Made by a program: the position numbers and the translations under genes. From Alishewanella longhuensis (GTDB taxonomy: Bacteria; Pseudomonadota; Gammaproteobacteria; Enterobacterales; Alteromonadaceae), in contig NZ_BNAO01000007.1 in the NCBI RefSeq assembly GCF_014653435.1, forward strand, positions 140,392 to 204,391: DNA of 64,000 bases, written 5' to 3'. The notes under the pieces are model-generated. The model was not told the origin of the DNA and ran no database searches. It worked only from the letters and a program-made list of their open reading frames with translations. Position 1 is the first letter of the stretch. Every line of letters begins with the position of its first letter. Of this stretch, positions 1 to 8,578 are shown piece by piece.

Positions 1-232
1 CTTGCGCATCTGCCTTGGATAAAATAGTCCCTGCGCCCACTAACAACTGGGGGATTTGTGTGCGAATAGCACTAATACAATCTAAGGCTTTGGTGGTACG
101 TAACACCACTTCGACCGAGCAAATACCACCTTGATACATGGCGTTGGCGATAGCCACTGCTTCGCTCGGCGTTTCTGCCTGAATAATAGGTAATAAGGCA
201 GGGCCTTGCAGTACTTTAGATAACGCCGACAT
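1..232 (-). CDS. eda: KDPG/KHG aldolase, N-terminal part (runs off window)
   Basis: The 77 visible codons from ATG at 232 match the N-terminus of 2-keto-3-deoxy-6-phosphogluconate aldolase, the class I aldolase that splits KDPG into pyruvate and glyceraldehyde-3-phosphate in the cytoplasm. Visible landmarks are the strand VEVVLRT, which holds the conserved Glu of the active site, and the VGAGTIL strand typical of Eda. The ATG overlaps the TAA stop of the uxuB-like gene by one base (TAATG), so it is translationally coupled as the last visible gene of the uxaA-uxaC-uxuB operon. The C-terminal part with the Schiff-base lysine lies outside the window. Confidence 0.93.
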   Translation of the reverse strand, partial: MSALSKVLQGPALLPIIQAETPSEAVAIANAMYQGGICSVEVVLRTTKALDCISAIRTQIPQLLVGAGTILSKADAQ

Positions 233-1716
233 TAAATAGCTCCACTTTTTTTGGCTGGATTTTGGCTAATTGTGTGTTGTGCAACAAACACCGATACGTG
301 TTGATAGGCCGCCATTACGGCTGCTAAAAACTCGCTGTTCAAACTTAACTCTGCAGGAAATACTGCATCTACTGCCAAAAATAATGGCACATCGTGGCTG
401 GCTTTGCCGGTGCACTGCGCAGTGACTGCCAGTAAGGTCTCGGCCAAGGGATCAATCAGCTTTTCTCCTTCGCTGGCGCGGCGGCGGATAAATAAAAACC
501 AAGCAGCTAAACAGCTGCACAGACGCTCAATAGATCGCCCTGCCGTCAGGTTGTCTTTAATGGCTGGTAAAATACGCATTGGTATTTTTTGCGAGCCATC
601 CCAGGCAATTTGCGCTAATAAATGCCGAATAGCCGGGTTACGGAAACGGGCAAATATCTCGGCGCTATATTGCTGTACATCCAGCTCTGCCGGGGCGATA
701 AAGGATGGGATAATCTCTGCGCTAACCATCTGCTGGATTTGTGCTACCAGTTGCTCGTCCTGCATCGCATCAAAAACCGTTTCATAGCCCAGCAAGTAAC
801 CGGTATAGGCCAAAGTAGAATGCGGCGCATTTAACAGCCGCAACTTGGCTTTTTCAAAGGCGCTAACGTCGGCGGCATAGATCACGCCAGCTTGCTGCCA
901 GGCTGGCCGCTCGCTGGGTAAAATATCTTCAATCACCCATTGTACAAAAGCTTCACGCTTAATCGGCCAGTTATCAGTTAAGTCGATCTCTGCGGTAACG
1001 TTGGTACGCAGTGCATCATCTGTTGCCGGGGTAATGCTATCGACCATAGTGCAAGGGCTAATCAACTGTTGCTCCAGCCAGTTCGCCAGCGCCGGGTCGT
1101 TTTGTGCGGCATAGCTAATTAAGGCCCGGCGCAGTTTATGGCCGTTGTCGGTCAGGTTGTCGCAGCTAATCACACAAAAGGGTGCCACATTGGCCTGATA
1201 GCGAGCGGCTAAAGCACTGGCTAATAAGCCTATGGCGGTAACAGCCTGGCTATTGCCGCTTAAATCCTGCTGAATTTGCGGATGGTTTAAATCCAATTCA
1301 CCGGCGGCATTTAAGCAATAGCCTTTTTCAGTAATGGTCATGGTGACATAGCGGGTACTGGAGGCCGTTAAGCGGGCAAACACCGCAGCATATTGCTCGC
1401 TGGCAATTAATATTTCCTGCACGCTACCAATAATTTGATAACTGGTTTGGCTATCGAGCACGGCAAGTGTATATAAACCATCTTGCGGCATTAGCGCCTG
1501 ACTGACATCGGCTGAACGCATCGATACCGCGCTGATGGCCCAATCGCCGCCATATTGCAGCGCTTGATCGGTATAAAAGGCTTGATGGCCGCGGAAAAAA
1601 GCGCCGGGGCCTAAATGCACTATGCCAATTTGTGGTTTAACCTCAGCCAGGCGATATGCCGGAACCGGTAATTTGCCGTTTAGGCTGGCGAGTGTGCTAT
1701 TGCTTAAATGTTCCAT
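232..1716 (-). CDS. uxuB: Mannitol dehydrogenase-family hexuronate reductase, UxuB-like
   Basis: A 494-residue cytoplasmic NAD-dependent reductase of the polyol/mannonate dehydrogenase family. E. coli UxuB is about 486 residues and interconverts D-fructuronate and D-mannonate. The Rossmann segment IVHLGPGAFFRGHQ begins near residue 33. The catalytic K-x4-N-x2-H signature (KLRLLNAPH) is at residues 291-299. A longer reading frame starts at 1815, but its first 33 codons fall in a repeat-like hairpin region, and E. coli UxuB begins close to this ATG. The start at 1716 (MEHLSNS) is therefore preferred. By sequence it is UxuB-like rather than UxaB-like, although its operon partners are uxaA and uxaC; it may reduce tagaturonate here, or uxuA may lie elsewhere. 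Confidence 0.85.
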   Translation of the reverse strand: MEHLSNSTLASLNGKLPVPAYRLAEVKPQIGIVHLGPGAFFRGHQAFYTDQALQYGGDWAISAVSMRSADVSQALMPQDGLYTLAVLDSQTSYQIIGSVQEILIASEQYAAVFARLTASSTRYVTMTITEKGYCLNAAGELDLNHPQIQQDLSGNSQAVTAIGLLASALAARYQANVAPFCVISCDNLTDNGHKLRRALISYAAQNDPALANWLEQQLISPCTMVDSITPATDDALRTNVTAEIDLTDNWPIKREAFVQWVIEDILPSERPAWQQAGVIYAADVSAFEKAKLRLLNAPHSTLAYTGYLLGYETVFDAMQDEQLVAQIQQMVSAEIIPSFIAPAELDVQQYSAEIFARFRNPAIRHLLAQIAWDGSQKIPMRILPAIKDNLTAGRSIERLCSCLAAWFLFIRRRASEGEKLIDPLAETLLAVTAQCTGKASHDVPLFLAVDAVFPAELSLNSEFLAAVMAAYQHVSVFVAQHTISQNPAKKSGAI

Positions 1717-1759
1717 AATTTGCCTGCTGTTCACGTTAAGCTTTGTGGCTTCACTCAAT

Positions 1760-1830
1760 AAAGGCATACAAAGACGCCGTAAACCCTTCCATGGGGGCTC
1801 CTCTTTGGCATCCATACCAAAGACGCTTTG
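1760..1830. repeat. REP-like palindromic/direct-repeat element upstream of uxuB
   Basis: This spacer holds the inverted repeat TCTTTGG (1802-1808) / CCAAAGA (1817-1823) around an 8-base loop. Two near-identical copies of CATAC(C)AAAGACGC lie at 1765-1777 and 1813-1826. It sits between uxaC and uxuB inside the operon. The composition looks like a dispersed intergenic palindromic repeat, but no second copy was seen in this window, so the dispersed nature is inference. Reading it as coding gives an odd N-terminal extension to UxuB. Confidence 0.45.
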
Positions 1831-1888
1831 TTTAGCCTTTACTGAGCTTCGCTGTCGAGGATCCTAGTATCCCCTGACACCCTTTTAA

Positions 1889-3313
1889 CTATTGCAACTG
1901 ATACGCTTTTTTCACCAAGCCATAAGTCAGCTCATAAGCTAACTCGCCAGCTTCGGCTTCGGTTAGGCGATGCTCTGCTACCAGACCGGCCAGGAAGCGG
2001 CAATCAATACGGCGCGCGACGTCGTGCCGTGCCGGAATAGATAAGAAAGCACGAGTGTCGTCGTTAAAGCCTACGGTATTGTAGAAACCGGCAGTTTCCG
2101 TGACTTGATGGCGGAAGCGCAGCATACCTTCCGGACTGTCGTGGAACCACCAGGCCGGGCCGAGTTTTAAAGCCGGGTAATGGCCTGCTAATGGCGCCAG
2201 TTCACGGGCATAGGTGGTTTCATCCAGCGTAAACAGAATAATGTTCAAGGCGGCTTCGTTACCGTACTTTTGTAATAGCGGCTTTAAGTTGCTAACAAAT
2301 TCGGTTGGGCTTGGGATGTCTGCACCTTTATCCGGGCCAAAGCGCTCGAAGATCACCTGGTTATGGTTACGGTGCGCACCGGGGTGAATTTGCATAGTCA
2401 TGCCATCTTGCAGGCTCATCCCTGCCATTTCGGTCAGCATTTGACCACGGAATAATTCTGTTTCAGTTGGCGTTGCAGTACCCGCTAAGCAGCGTTGAAA
2501 TAGCGCGGCAGCCTCTGCTTCAGGCAAATCGGCGGTAATGGCAGACGGATGACCGTGATCGGTAGCGGTGGCGCCATGTTCACGGAAATAAGCGCGGCGC
2601 ACCCGTAACGCTTCTAAGTAACCCTGCCAGCTTTGGGTATCTTGCCCGGTTAATTCGCCCAGCTTGGCCACGTTTTGTGCAAAGTCGGCGCGGTCGGCAT
2701 CAACCACATCATCTGGCCGAAAGGTAGTAATCACCCGCTGCTCAAAGCCAGTGCCTTTTAATTTGGCGTGATGCCGTAAATCATTTAATGCCCCTTCGGT
2801 GGTAGCAATTAATTCGATATTAAAGCGATCGAGCAAGGCGCGCGGTTTAAATTCAGGCTTTGCCAGCTGTTCGTTGATGGTGTTGTAGTACAGACCCGCA
2901 GTTTCTTCGGTCAGCGTAACGGTTAAACCAAAGACATCATGGAAGACGCTGTCTAACCAAATACGCGAAGGCGTGCCACGGAACAAATAATAATGCTTAG
3001 CAAAAATATGGAAAATTTTGCGGTAATCGCTCTCTACCACTGTGCCGTCTTTACGGCGAATACCTAGTTCTTCCAACTTAATACCCTGGCTGTAGAGCAT
3101 GCGAAAGACATAGTGATCGGGTAATAACAGTAAGGCAGTGGCATTTTCAAAGTTGGCATCATCGGCAAACCAACGCGGATCGGTATGACCGTGCGGGCTA
3201 ACAATGGGTAAGTCTTTAATTTGCGCGTACAGACGCTGCGCAATAGCACGAACCACCGGATCAGAGGGGAACAACCGATCTGGGTGCAGTTCTAAAGGAA
3301 GTGTTTGAGCCAT
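1889..3313 (-). CDS. uxaC: Glucuronate/galacturonate isomerase
   Basis: Uronate isomerase of 474 residues (E. coli UxaC 470) converting D-galacturonate to D-tagaturonate or D-glucuronate to D-fructuronate, the first cytoplasmic step of hexuronate catabolism. The amidohydrolase-like H-x-H is at residues 41-43 in SPHGHTDPRWF, and the family's WWFHDSPEGM segment is near residue 370. The ATG at 3313 yields the usual LHPDRLFP start. It lies 79 bases downstream of uxaA and precedes the uxuB-like gene, consistent with one operon. Confidence 0.96.
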   Translation of the reverse strand: MAQTLPLELHPDRLFPSDPVVRAIAQRLYAQIKDLPIVSPHGHTDPRWFADDANFENATALLLLPDHYVFRMLYSQGIKLEELGIRRKDGTVVESDYRKIFHIFAKHYYLFRGTPSRIWLDSVFHDVFGLTVTLTEETAGLYYNTINEQLAKPEFKPRALLDRFNIELIATTEGALNDLRHHAKLKGTGFEQRVITTFRPDDVVDADRADFAQNVAKLGELTGQDTQSWQGYLEALRVRRAYFREHGATATDHGHPSAITADLPEAEAAALFQRCLAGTATPTETELFRGQMLTEMAGMSLQDGMTMQIHPGAHRNHNQVIFERFGPDKGADIPSPTEFVSNLKPLLQKYGNEAALNIILFTLDETTYARELAPLAGHYPALKLGPAWWFHDSPEGMLRFRHQVTETAGFYNTVGFNDDTRAFLSIPARHDVARRIDCRFLAGLVAEHRLTEAEAGELAYELTYGLVKKAYQLQ

Positions 3314-3383
3314 AATATCTTGTCCTGTTTCATATTCAGTAAGCTGTCGCGCCCGCGCTCAGCCGTATTAATGCGTCGTATTG

Positions 3384-3399
3384 GCTTTAACGTTAAAGC
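3384..3399. promoter_or_regulatory. Perfect 16-bp palindrome spanning the uxaA stop codon
   Basis: GCTTTAACGTTAAAGC is a perfect inverted repeat with a central CG, the symmetry usual for LacI/GalR-family operators. It overlaps the TAA stop of uxaA (3393-3395) and lies about 70 bases before uxaC. It differs from the TTGCCACC/GGTGGCAA sites elsewhere in the island, so if it is an operator it would belong to another regulator. It could also be a chance palindrome. Confidence 0.35.
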
Positions 3400-4961
3400 G
3401 TTACGCCGTTTTTCCAGATTGCAATTTCCCGGTTGTCCGAGATTTCATTGCGCGTCCGCTGCCCGGACGCCACAGCCACCAGATAACGGAAGAATTCATA
3501 AGTAAAATCGGTGGCATCTTGCCCGACGCGCAGCAAGCCACCGGCGTCATAGTCAATCCACTGTGGCTTGCGCCCTGCCAGATTAGAATTGGATGAAATT
3601 TTTACTGTTGGCGCCGGAAAACCCAACGGCGTGCCGCGCCCGGTAGTAAATAAAATCAGGGTGGCGCCGGCCGCGGTCAGGGCAGTCGAAGAAACGGCAT
3701 CGTTACCCGGCCCTTCTAACAGCGTTAACCCCGGTAAGGTGGCTTGTTTGCCATAGCGAATAATTTGATTTACCACTGCCGAGCCGCCTTTTTGAATGGC
3801 ACCCAGCGATTTTTCTTCCAACGTGGTTAGGCCGCCATCTTTATTGCCCGGGCTAGGGTTTTCATACACAGGCTGCTGGTTGTCGATAAAGTACTGCTTA
3901 AAATCATTAACCAGCTGCACTAGATCATGAAATACCTGTTCATTCTGCGCCCGTGCCATAAAGACTTGCTCAGCACCAAACATCTCCGGCGTTTCGGTTA
4001 GTAGCACTTTACCGTTAGCGGCCGCCACTAAATCGGCGATACGGCCCACTAGGGCGTTGGCGGTCAGGCCGCTTAAACCATCAGATCCACCGCATTTCAT
4101 GCCCATTACCAGTTCCGACACCGGACAAGCACTGCGCTGGTCCTGCGCCATCATCGCCAATAACTCGCCAACCGCGGCTAAGCCTTGCTCGACTTCATCT
4201 TCCACCTGCTGCGCATTAAAAGCACGAATGCGCTGCGGCTCAACATCCGGGCTGGCCTGCAGCAGCTTTGCCAGCTGATTGTTCTCACAGCCCAAGCCCA
4301 AAATCAGCACAGCACCGGCATTGGGATGCTGAATCAGCCCGGCCAGTAACTCCCGGGTATTGCTAAGATCATCGCCGAGCTGCGAGCAACCAAAGGGGTG
4401 GGTAAAGGCATGAATACCATCAATATTGGGTAAGTCCAGCAGCTCAGCGAATTCCTTGCGGGCCAATTCGGCCACCCGCATCGCCGCGCGATTGACACAG
4501 CCGACCGTATTAATAATCCATAGCTCGTTGCGGGTTCCCACCTTGCCATTGGCACGGCGATAGCCCTGAAATTTGTGTGGCAAGCCAGCAGGAAACGACA
4601 GCGGCTGCGCCTGACAACCGGCATATTGATAATCAATAGTGCCGCTTAATGCCGTGGCCAGATTGTGCGAGTGCACCTGGGCACCGGCAGCAATGTCCGC
4701 CGTGGCCTTACCAATCGCAAAACCATATTTCACCACGGCCTCGCCTGCGACAATAGGCTTAAGCGCGACCTTGTGGCCAGCCGGAATATCACTGGCAGCG
4801 GTGAGCATAGCGTAAGGTTCTGGCAACGACTGCCCAGCTACCAAGGGCTGCAAGGCAACCAAGACATTATCACGCGGATGCACCTGTAACACCTTAAGTT
4901 GCTCTGTTACGGTTGCCTCTGGTAAATGAATACTGCAACCGGGTTTCTGCTCTGCTGTCAT
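3393..4961 (-). CDS. uxaA: Altronate dehydratase
   Basis: Altronate dehydratase of 522 residues (E. coli UxaA 495), which dehydrates D-altronate to 2-keto-3-deoxygluconate. An N-terminal SAF-type domain (about residues 25-105) is followed by the UxaA/GarD catalytic domain. Recognisable blocks are GYRRANGKVGTRNELWIINT near residue 135, MKCGGSDGLSGLTANALVGR near 287, and the C-terminal TGRGTPLGFPAPTVKISSN. The full domain order is present, so this is not a split gene. It is the first gene of the uxaA-uxaC-uxuB-eda operon, and a LacI-type operator variant lies about 50 bases upstream of its start. Confidence 0.95.
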   Translation of the reverse strand: MTAEQKPGCSIHLPEATVTEQLKVLQVHPRDNVLVALQPLVAGQSLPEPYAMLTAASDIPAGHKVALKPIVAGEAVVKYGFAIGKATADIAAGAQVHSHNLATALSGTIDYQYAGCQAQPLSFPAGLPHKFQGYRRANGKVGTRNELWIINTVGCVNRAAMRVAELARKEFAELLDLPNIDGIHAFTHPFGCSQLGDDLSNTRELLAGLIQHPNAGAVLILGLGCENNQLAKLLQASPDVEPQRIRAFNAQQVEDEVEQGLAAVGELLAMMAQDQRSACPVSELVMGMKCGGSDGLSGLTANALVGRIADLVAAANGKVLLTETPEMFGAEQVFMARAQNEQVFHDLVQLVNDFKQYFIDNQQPVYENPSPGNKDGGLTTLEEKSLGAIQKGGSAVVNQIIRYGKQATLPGLTLLEGPGNDAVSSTALTAAGATLILFTTGRGTPLGFPAPTVKISSNSNLAGRKPQWIDYDAGGLLRVGQDATDFTYEFFRYLVAVASGQRTRNEISDNREIAIWKNGVTL

Positions 4962-5011
4962 CTTCTGCTACCTGTTTTGCTGCCTGCTGTCATTCAAGAT
5001 CGCCCTGCCAT

Positions 5012-5027
5012 TGTCTAGCGGTGGCAT
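5012..5027 (-). promoter_or_regulatory. Candidate LacI-family operator in the uxaA promoter
   Basis: On the minus strand this reads ATGCCACCGCTAGACA. It matches 14 of 16 bases of the site at 13396-13411 before the TonB receptor, and keeps the half-site TGCCACC seen before the polygalacturonase. It is a single asymmetric site with no partner found 33 bp away, so the call is weaker than for the paired sites. Confidence 0.55.
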
Positions 5028-5115
5028 TTTTAGTGTAAAAACCGTGCTGCATTTAATGTCGCTCAGCTATATTGTTGCGCAGTTAACGCCGCGCCACGTC
5101 CATATTGCGCCATAA

Positions 5116-6576
5116 TTAAATGCTAAAGGGTTTGCCGTTTAAGCTAAGATCCAGCTGGTCTATACCGGCAATATTTTCCAGTACGCCCACCGATGCCACC
5201 TGCTTAAAATGCACATGGTGCAAGGTTACACCACTAATCGGCGCCCGCTCAAAACCACGTAATTCAAAAGCACGCTGGGCTTTTTGTACTGTCAGGTTAC
5301 TGATATGCAGGTTGCGTACTTCTGGCATAAAGTTACCGGCATCGCCTTCTTCGTAATAAAAGTTAATGACGATAGCATCCCGCACTTCGCCAATGTCGAT
5401 GTCGCGGATATAGACATTCTCAATTAAGCCACCGCGCACTGAGTTGGTTTTAATCCGAATACCGCGGGCTAAATTAGGGCTACTCATGCGGCAACGACGA
5501 GCAAAAATATTGCTGGCACCGCCAGAGATTTCGCTACCCAGTACCACACCACCATGGCCTGAGCGCATAATACAATCCTGGATCACCACATTTTGCACCG
5601 GCGTCGCCAGGCGGCGACCGTCGTTATTGCGGCCTGATTTTAAGGCAATACAATCATCCCCTGTGTCGAATAAGCAATTCTCAATCAGCACCCGGTTAGA
5701 GGACTCTGGGTTGCAGCCATCAGAATTAGGACCATGACTCACACAGTTAACACTGCGGATAATCACATCTTCTGATAGCACCGGGTTAATTAACCAAAAG
5801 GGTGAATTACGAATCGTCACCCCTTCAATCAGTACCCGCTTACAGGCATAAGGCTGGATAAAGGGAGGGCGCAGATAATTTTCAGTAAAACTACGTTCTG
5901 CAATCGGCGCACCTTGCTCGGCCATTACAAATAATGGCGTGCGGGTTTTCTCCTGGTCAACACTGGCGTCATAGTCCCAGTTACGGCGTTCCCAATTGCC
6001 TTTCCAGGGCCACCACGCATCGACTGCGCCATTGCCCTCTAAAATACCTTTACCGGTAACTGCAATATTCTCTTGCTGATAGGCATAAATTAAAGGCGAA
6101 TAGCCCATCAGTTCCACGCCTTCCCAGCGGGTCACCACATAAGGCAGATAATGCTCGCGATCCGTGTAGAAAGATAAAACTGCATCATCATGCAAATGCA
6201 GGTTTACGTTAGATTTAAGATGAATGGCGCCGGTTTCAAAACGTCCGGCCGGTACCACTACCCTACCACCACCAGCGGCAGCACAGGCAGCGATAGCCGC
6301 TTTAATAGCGCTAGTATTATCCGCACCCTGTTCAGCCTTAGCACCATAAGCGGTAATTAAAAAATCTTGGGCGGCAAAGCGGGTTGGCTTAATCGCAGCA
6401 ATAATGTCATCAGCTTGCTGCCACTGCGCTAAATCTGCTGCATCTTTGGCGTGGGTGGCTGTGTTATTCTGGCTCAACGCGGGTAAAGTCTGGCAACCGC
6501 TAACCGATAACAGGCCAAGCCCTGCGGAGAATAATCCAAGGGTTTTTACACTGTTTCGTTTTATCAGATCTGTCAT
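5116..6576 (-). CDS. GH28 polygalacturonase, predicted lipoprotein
   Basis: A 486-residue glycoside hydrolase family 28 enzyme that hydrolyses alpha-1,4-galacturonosyl bonds of pectate. All four family motifs are visible: N-S-D at 284-286, the catalytic D-D at 307-308 in DTGDD, G-H-G at 340-342, and R-I-K at 374-376. The leader ends in the lipobox SVSGC with Cys28, so it is probably a lipid-anchored envelope enzyme. The length and the long N-terminal region suggest an exo-acting or oligogalacturonide-directed type, but that is inference. An AAAGGA ribosome site precedes the ATG. Two palindromic operators overlap its promoter region, and the LacI-family regulator gene lies just upstream. Confidence 0.92.
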   Translation of the reverse strand: MTDLIKRNSVKTLGLFSAGLGLLSVSGCQTLPALSQNNTATHAKDAADLAQWQQADDIIAAIKPTRFAAQDFLITAYGAKAEQGADNTSAIKAAIAACAAAGGGRVVVPAGRFETGAIHLKSNVNLHLHDDAVLSFYTDREHYLPYVVTRWEGVELMGYSPLIYAYQQENIAVTGKGILEGNGAVDAWWPWKGNWERRNWDYDASVDQEKTRTPLFVMAEQGAPIAERSFTENYLRPPFIQPYACKRVLIEGVTIRNSPFWLINPVLSEDVIIRSVNCVSHGPNSDGCNPESSNRVLIENCLFDTGDDCIALKSGRNNDGRRLATPVQNVVIQDCIMRSGHGGVVLGSEISGGASNIFARRCRMSSPNLARGIRIKTNSVRGGLIENVYIRDIDIGEVRDAIVINFYYEEGDAGNFMPEVRNLHISNLTVQKAQRAFELRGFERAPISGVTLHHVHFKQVASVGVLENIAGIDQLDLSLNGKPFSI

Positions 6577-6648
6577 CTTGTTTCCTTTGTTGCTGTACAG
6601 CGGGAAAAACCGTCACTGTCATCTGTCTTAAGTTCTATAATAACCAAT

Positions 6649-6664
6649 TTGCCACCGGTGGCAA
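6649..6664. promoter_or_regulatory. LacI-family operator 1, polygalacturonase promoter (perfect palindrome)
   Basis: TTGCCACCGGTGGCAA is a perfect 16-bp palindrome with a central CG. On the minus strand its TTGCCA could serve as a -35, with TATTAT 16 bases downstream as a -10, so binding would occlude the polygalacturonase promoter. Its centre is 33 bp from the second site. Confidence 0.82.
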
Positions 6665-6681
6665 GCATTTCACTAAAAAAA

Positions 6682-6697
6682 TTGCCACCGCTGGCAA
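6682..6697. promoter_or_regulatory. LacI-family operator 2, polygalacturonase promoter
   Basis: TTGCCACCGCTGGCAA differs from operator 1 by one base. It is centred 33 bp away, about three helical turns, which would place two dimers on the same DNA face. It lies just downstream of the lacI-type gene's stop codon. Confidence 0.8.
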
Positions 6698-6716
6698 CTT
6701 TTTTAGTGCAGCTTAA

Positions 6717-7757
6717 TTAGTTTTCGGTGTCACTGCTTTGACAACGGCCGGTAGACTCACGCACCACCAAGGTTGGCGCCACTTTTGCTGCCACATTTGC
6801 CGCAGCTTTGTGGTTTTGCTCTATCGACATAATCATCTTAGTGGTTGCCAACAACGCCATTTGCCTGACCGGGCGGCGAATAGTGGTTAAGGAGGGCGTT
6901 ACCCTTGAGGCCAGCATGTTGTCATCAAAACCGGCAACCGACAGTTGCTCAGGCACCTTAATGCCCAGGCTATAGGCGACCTTTAACACTGCGGCGGCCA
7001 TTTGGTCATTATTCGCAAAGATCGCAGTTGGCCGCTTTATCCGTTGCAATAGTTGTTTGGCACATTCAATACCGGTTTCAAAAGTATTATTGCCTTCTAA
7101 AATCATCTCAGCCGGGATCTTTACTCCATATGCCGACAGTCCAAGCTGAAAGCCTTCCATCCGCTCTGTAGAAGACTTGTAGCGCTGCGGCCCACTAATA
7201 AAAGCAATTTTTTCATGCCCTAGCTGCGCAAAATAGCGGGCCATTTCTGCTGCGGCCGCGCGATCGTCTGAGACCACTATATGCTCTTGCGTGTCTAATG
7301 CCACAGAGCTTAACCGCACATAAGGGCTGCCCGATTCTTTTAAGGCCAAAGCCAGGGTTTCCGACTCTGACACCGGCGGCAATACAATAACGCCATCCAG
7401 TTTAGAGCGCCGCATAAAACGCAGACAATCATTCACCAAAGACTCGCTTTGATAGCGGCACGGATGCACTACCAGCTCGTAGCCAAGCGTTGAGCAAACC
7501 TCCAGCACCCCACGTTGCACATCATCCAAATACAAGGCATCGGGGTTATCGTAAATAAGGCCCAATAAATAAGAACGGCTGGACGCTAAGCCACGCGCCT
7601 GGGCGTTAGGAGCATACTTTAACTCGTTAATCACCTTTTCAACTTTCAGGCGGGTACTTTCGCCCACGCTTAACGAGCCGTTGATCACGCGCGATACGGT
7701 TCTTTTTGAGACCCCGGCAATGCGGGCGACATCATTAATGGTTGATTGCTTTTGCAT
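6717..7757 (-). CDS. LacI/GalR-family transcriptional regulator
   Basis: A 346-residue regulator. The N-terminal LacI helix-turn-helix (INDVARIAGVSKRTVSRVIN) is at about residues 7-26 and the hinge helix NAQARGLASS follows near residue 51. A periplasmic-binding-protein-like effector domain occupies the rest, with the family block SVAGFDDNMLASRVTPSLTT near residue 275. ATG at 7757 is used because the preceding in-frame codon is TTG. It follows the iclR-type gene by 22 bases on the same strand and adjoins the paired operators it most likely binds. A uronate or KDG-type effector is inferred only from context. Confidence 0.9.
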   Translation of the reverse strand: MQKQSTINDVARIAGVSKRTVSRVINGSLSVGESTRLKVEKVINELKYAPNAQARGLASSRSYLLGLIYDNPDALYLDDVQRGVLEVCSTLGYELVVHPCRYQSESLVNDCLRFMRRSKLDGVIVLPPVSESETLALALKESGSPYVRLSSVALDTQEHIVVSDDRAAAAEMARYFAQLGHEKIAFISGPQRYKSSTERMEGFQLGLSAYGVKIPAEMILEGNNTFETGIECAKQLLQRIKRPTAIFANNDQMAAAVLKVAYSLGIKVPEQLSVAGFDDNMLASRVTPSLTTIRRPVRQMALLATTKMIMSIEQNHKAAANVAAKVAPTLVVRESTGRCQSSDTEN

Positions 7758-7779
7758 CAATTCGTTTCCGCCTTAATGG

Positions 7780-8556
7780 CTATTTCTGATTGGCCGCAAG
7801 CTGCGGCCGATACACCGTTAACCCAATATCAATGGCTGCTTTTTTTACTTTTTGCGCCACATCAGCAAACTGGTTTCGGGCAAAAATACTGCTGGGTGCG
7901 GTGACGGTAATAGCTGCGACCACTGCACCCCGTTCATCGCGAATGGGCGCTGCTAAACAGCGCACATCCTGATGGTATTCTTGATCATCTGTGGCATAAC
8001 CACGACCTAATATTCGTTGTAATTCTAATTTAAGTTCATCCGGCTCGGCCAGGCTTTGTGCCGTCATGCTTTTAAACAAACCCTGTTCGGCGAGTAGCAG
8101 CAAGGCATCAAAATGCAAAAACGCCAAAAACACTTTGCCGGCAGCCGAACAATTAAAGTGCGCTATAGTGCCGGGGCGAGCGGCGATCCGCAAGGGGTTA
8201 GGGCTATCACAGACCTCAATGATCAATGCGCCCTCGGCATGCGGCAAACTGAGCTGCGCCGTCATACCGGTACTTAACGCCAATTTTTGTAAGTAAGGCA
8301 AGGCCTGTCGGCTCAGTTTACTGGAGCTGACCAAGTTAAAACTCATTTTAAATAGCGAAGCACCCACCTGATAGCGCTTCCCCTGCTTTTCCAGCAATTG
8401 CTGCTGGCAAAGCGTTTGCAAAATTCGAAAGGTGGTCGTGCGGGGCACCGACAAGCGCTGCTCCAGCTCGGTCAGGCTTAGTCCCTGTTCCGATTCCGAC
8501 ACCAAAGATAAAATGCGACAGGCATTTGCCAAATTAGGGATCACATAACTTACCAT
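7780..8556 (-). CDS. IclR-family regulator, KdgR-like
   Basis: A 258-residue IclR-family protein (E. coli KdgR 263). An N-terminal winged helix-turn-helix contains LSLTELEQRLSVPRTTTFRI, and the C-terminal effector domain includes RPGTIAHFNCSAAGKVFLAF. The ATG at 8556 is preceded by GAGGAG, whereas an upstream in-frame start at 8589 would overlap dctM and lacks such a site. It is the gene after dctM in the kduD-kduI-dctPQM run. The context matches KdgR, which senses 2-keto-3-deoxygluconate, but ligand identity is inferred. Confidence 0.87.
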   Translation of the reverse strand: MVSYVIPNLANACRILSLVSESEQGLSLTELEQRLSVPRTTTFRILQTLCQQQLLEKQGKRYQVGASLFKMSFNLVSSSKLSRQALPYLQKLALSTGMTAQLSLPHAEGALIIEVCDSPNPLRIAARPGTIAHFNCSAAGKVFLAFLHFDALLLLAEQGLFKSMTAQSLAEPDELKLELQRILGRGYATDDQEYHQDVRCLAAPIRDERGAVVAAITVTAPSSIFARNQFADVAQKVKKAAIDIGLTVYRPQLAANQK

Positions 8557-8578
8557 GAGCGCGCTCCTCTGTCTTAGG

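Noticed and set aside
1717..1815. N-terminal extension of the UxuB-like protein from ATG 1815
   Set aside because: The extra 33 residues lie in a hairpin/direct-repeat region and do not resemble the family; ATG 1716 gives the expected length.
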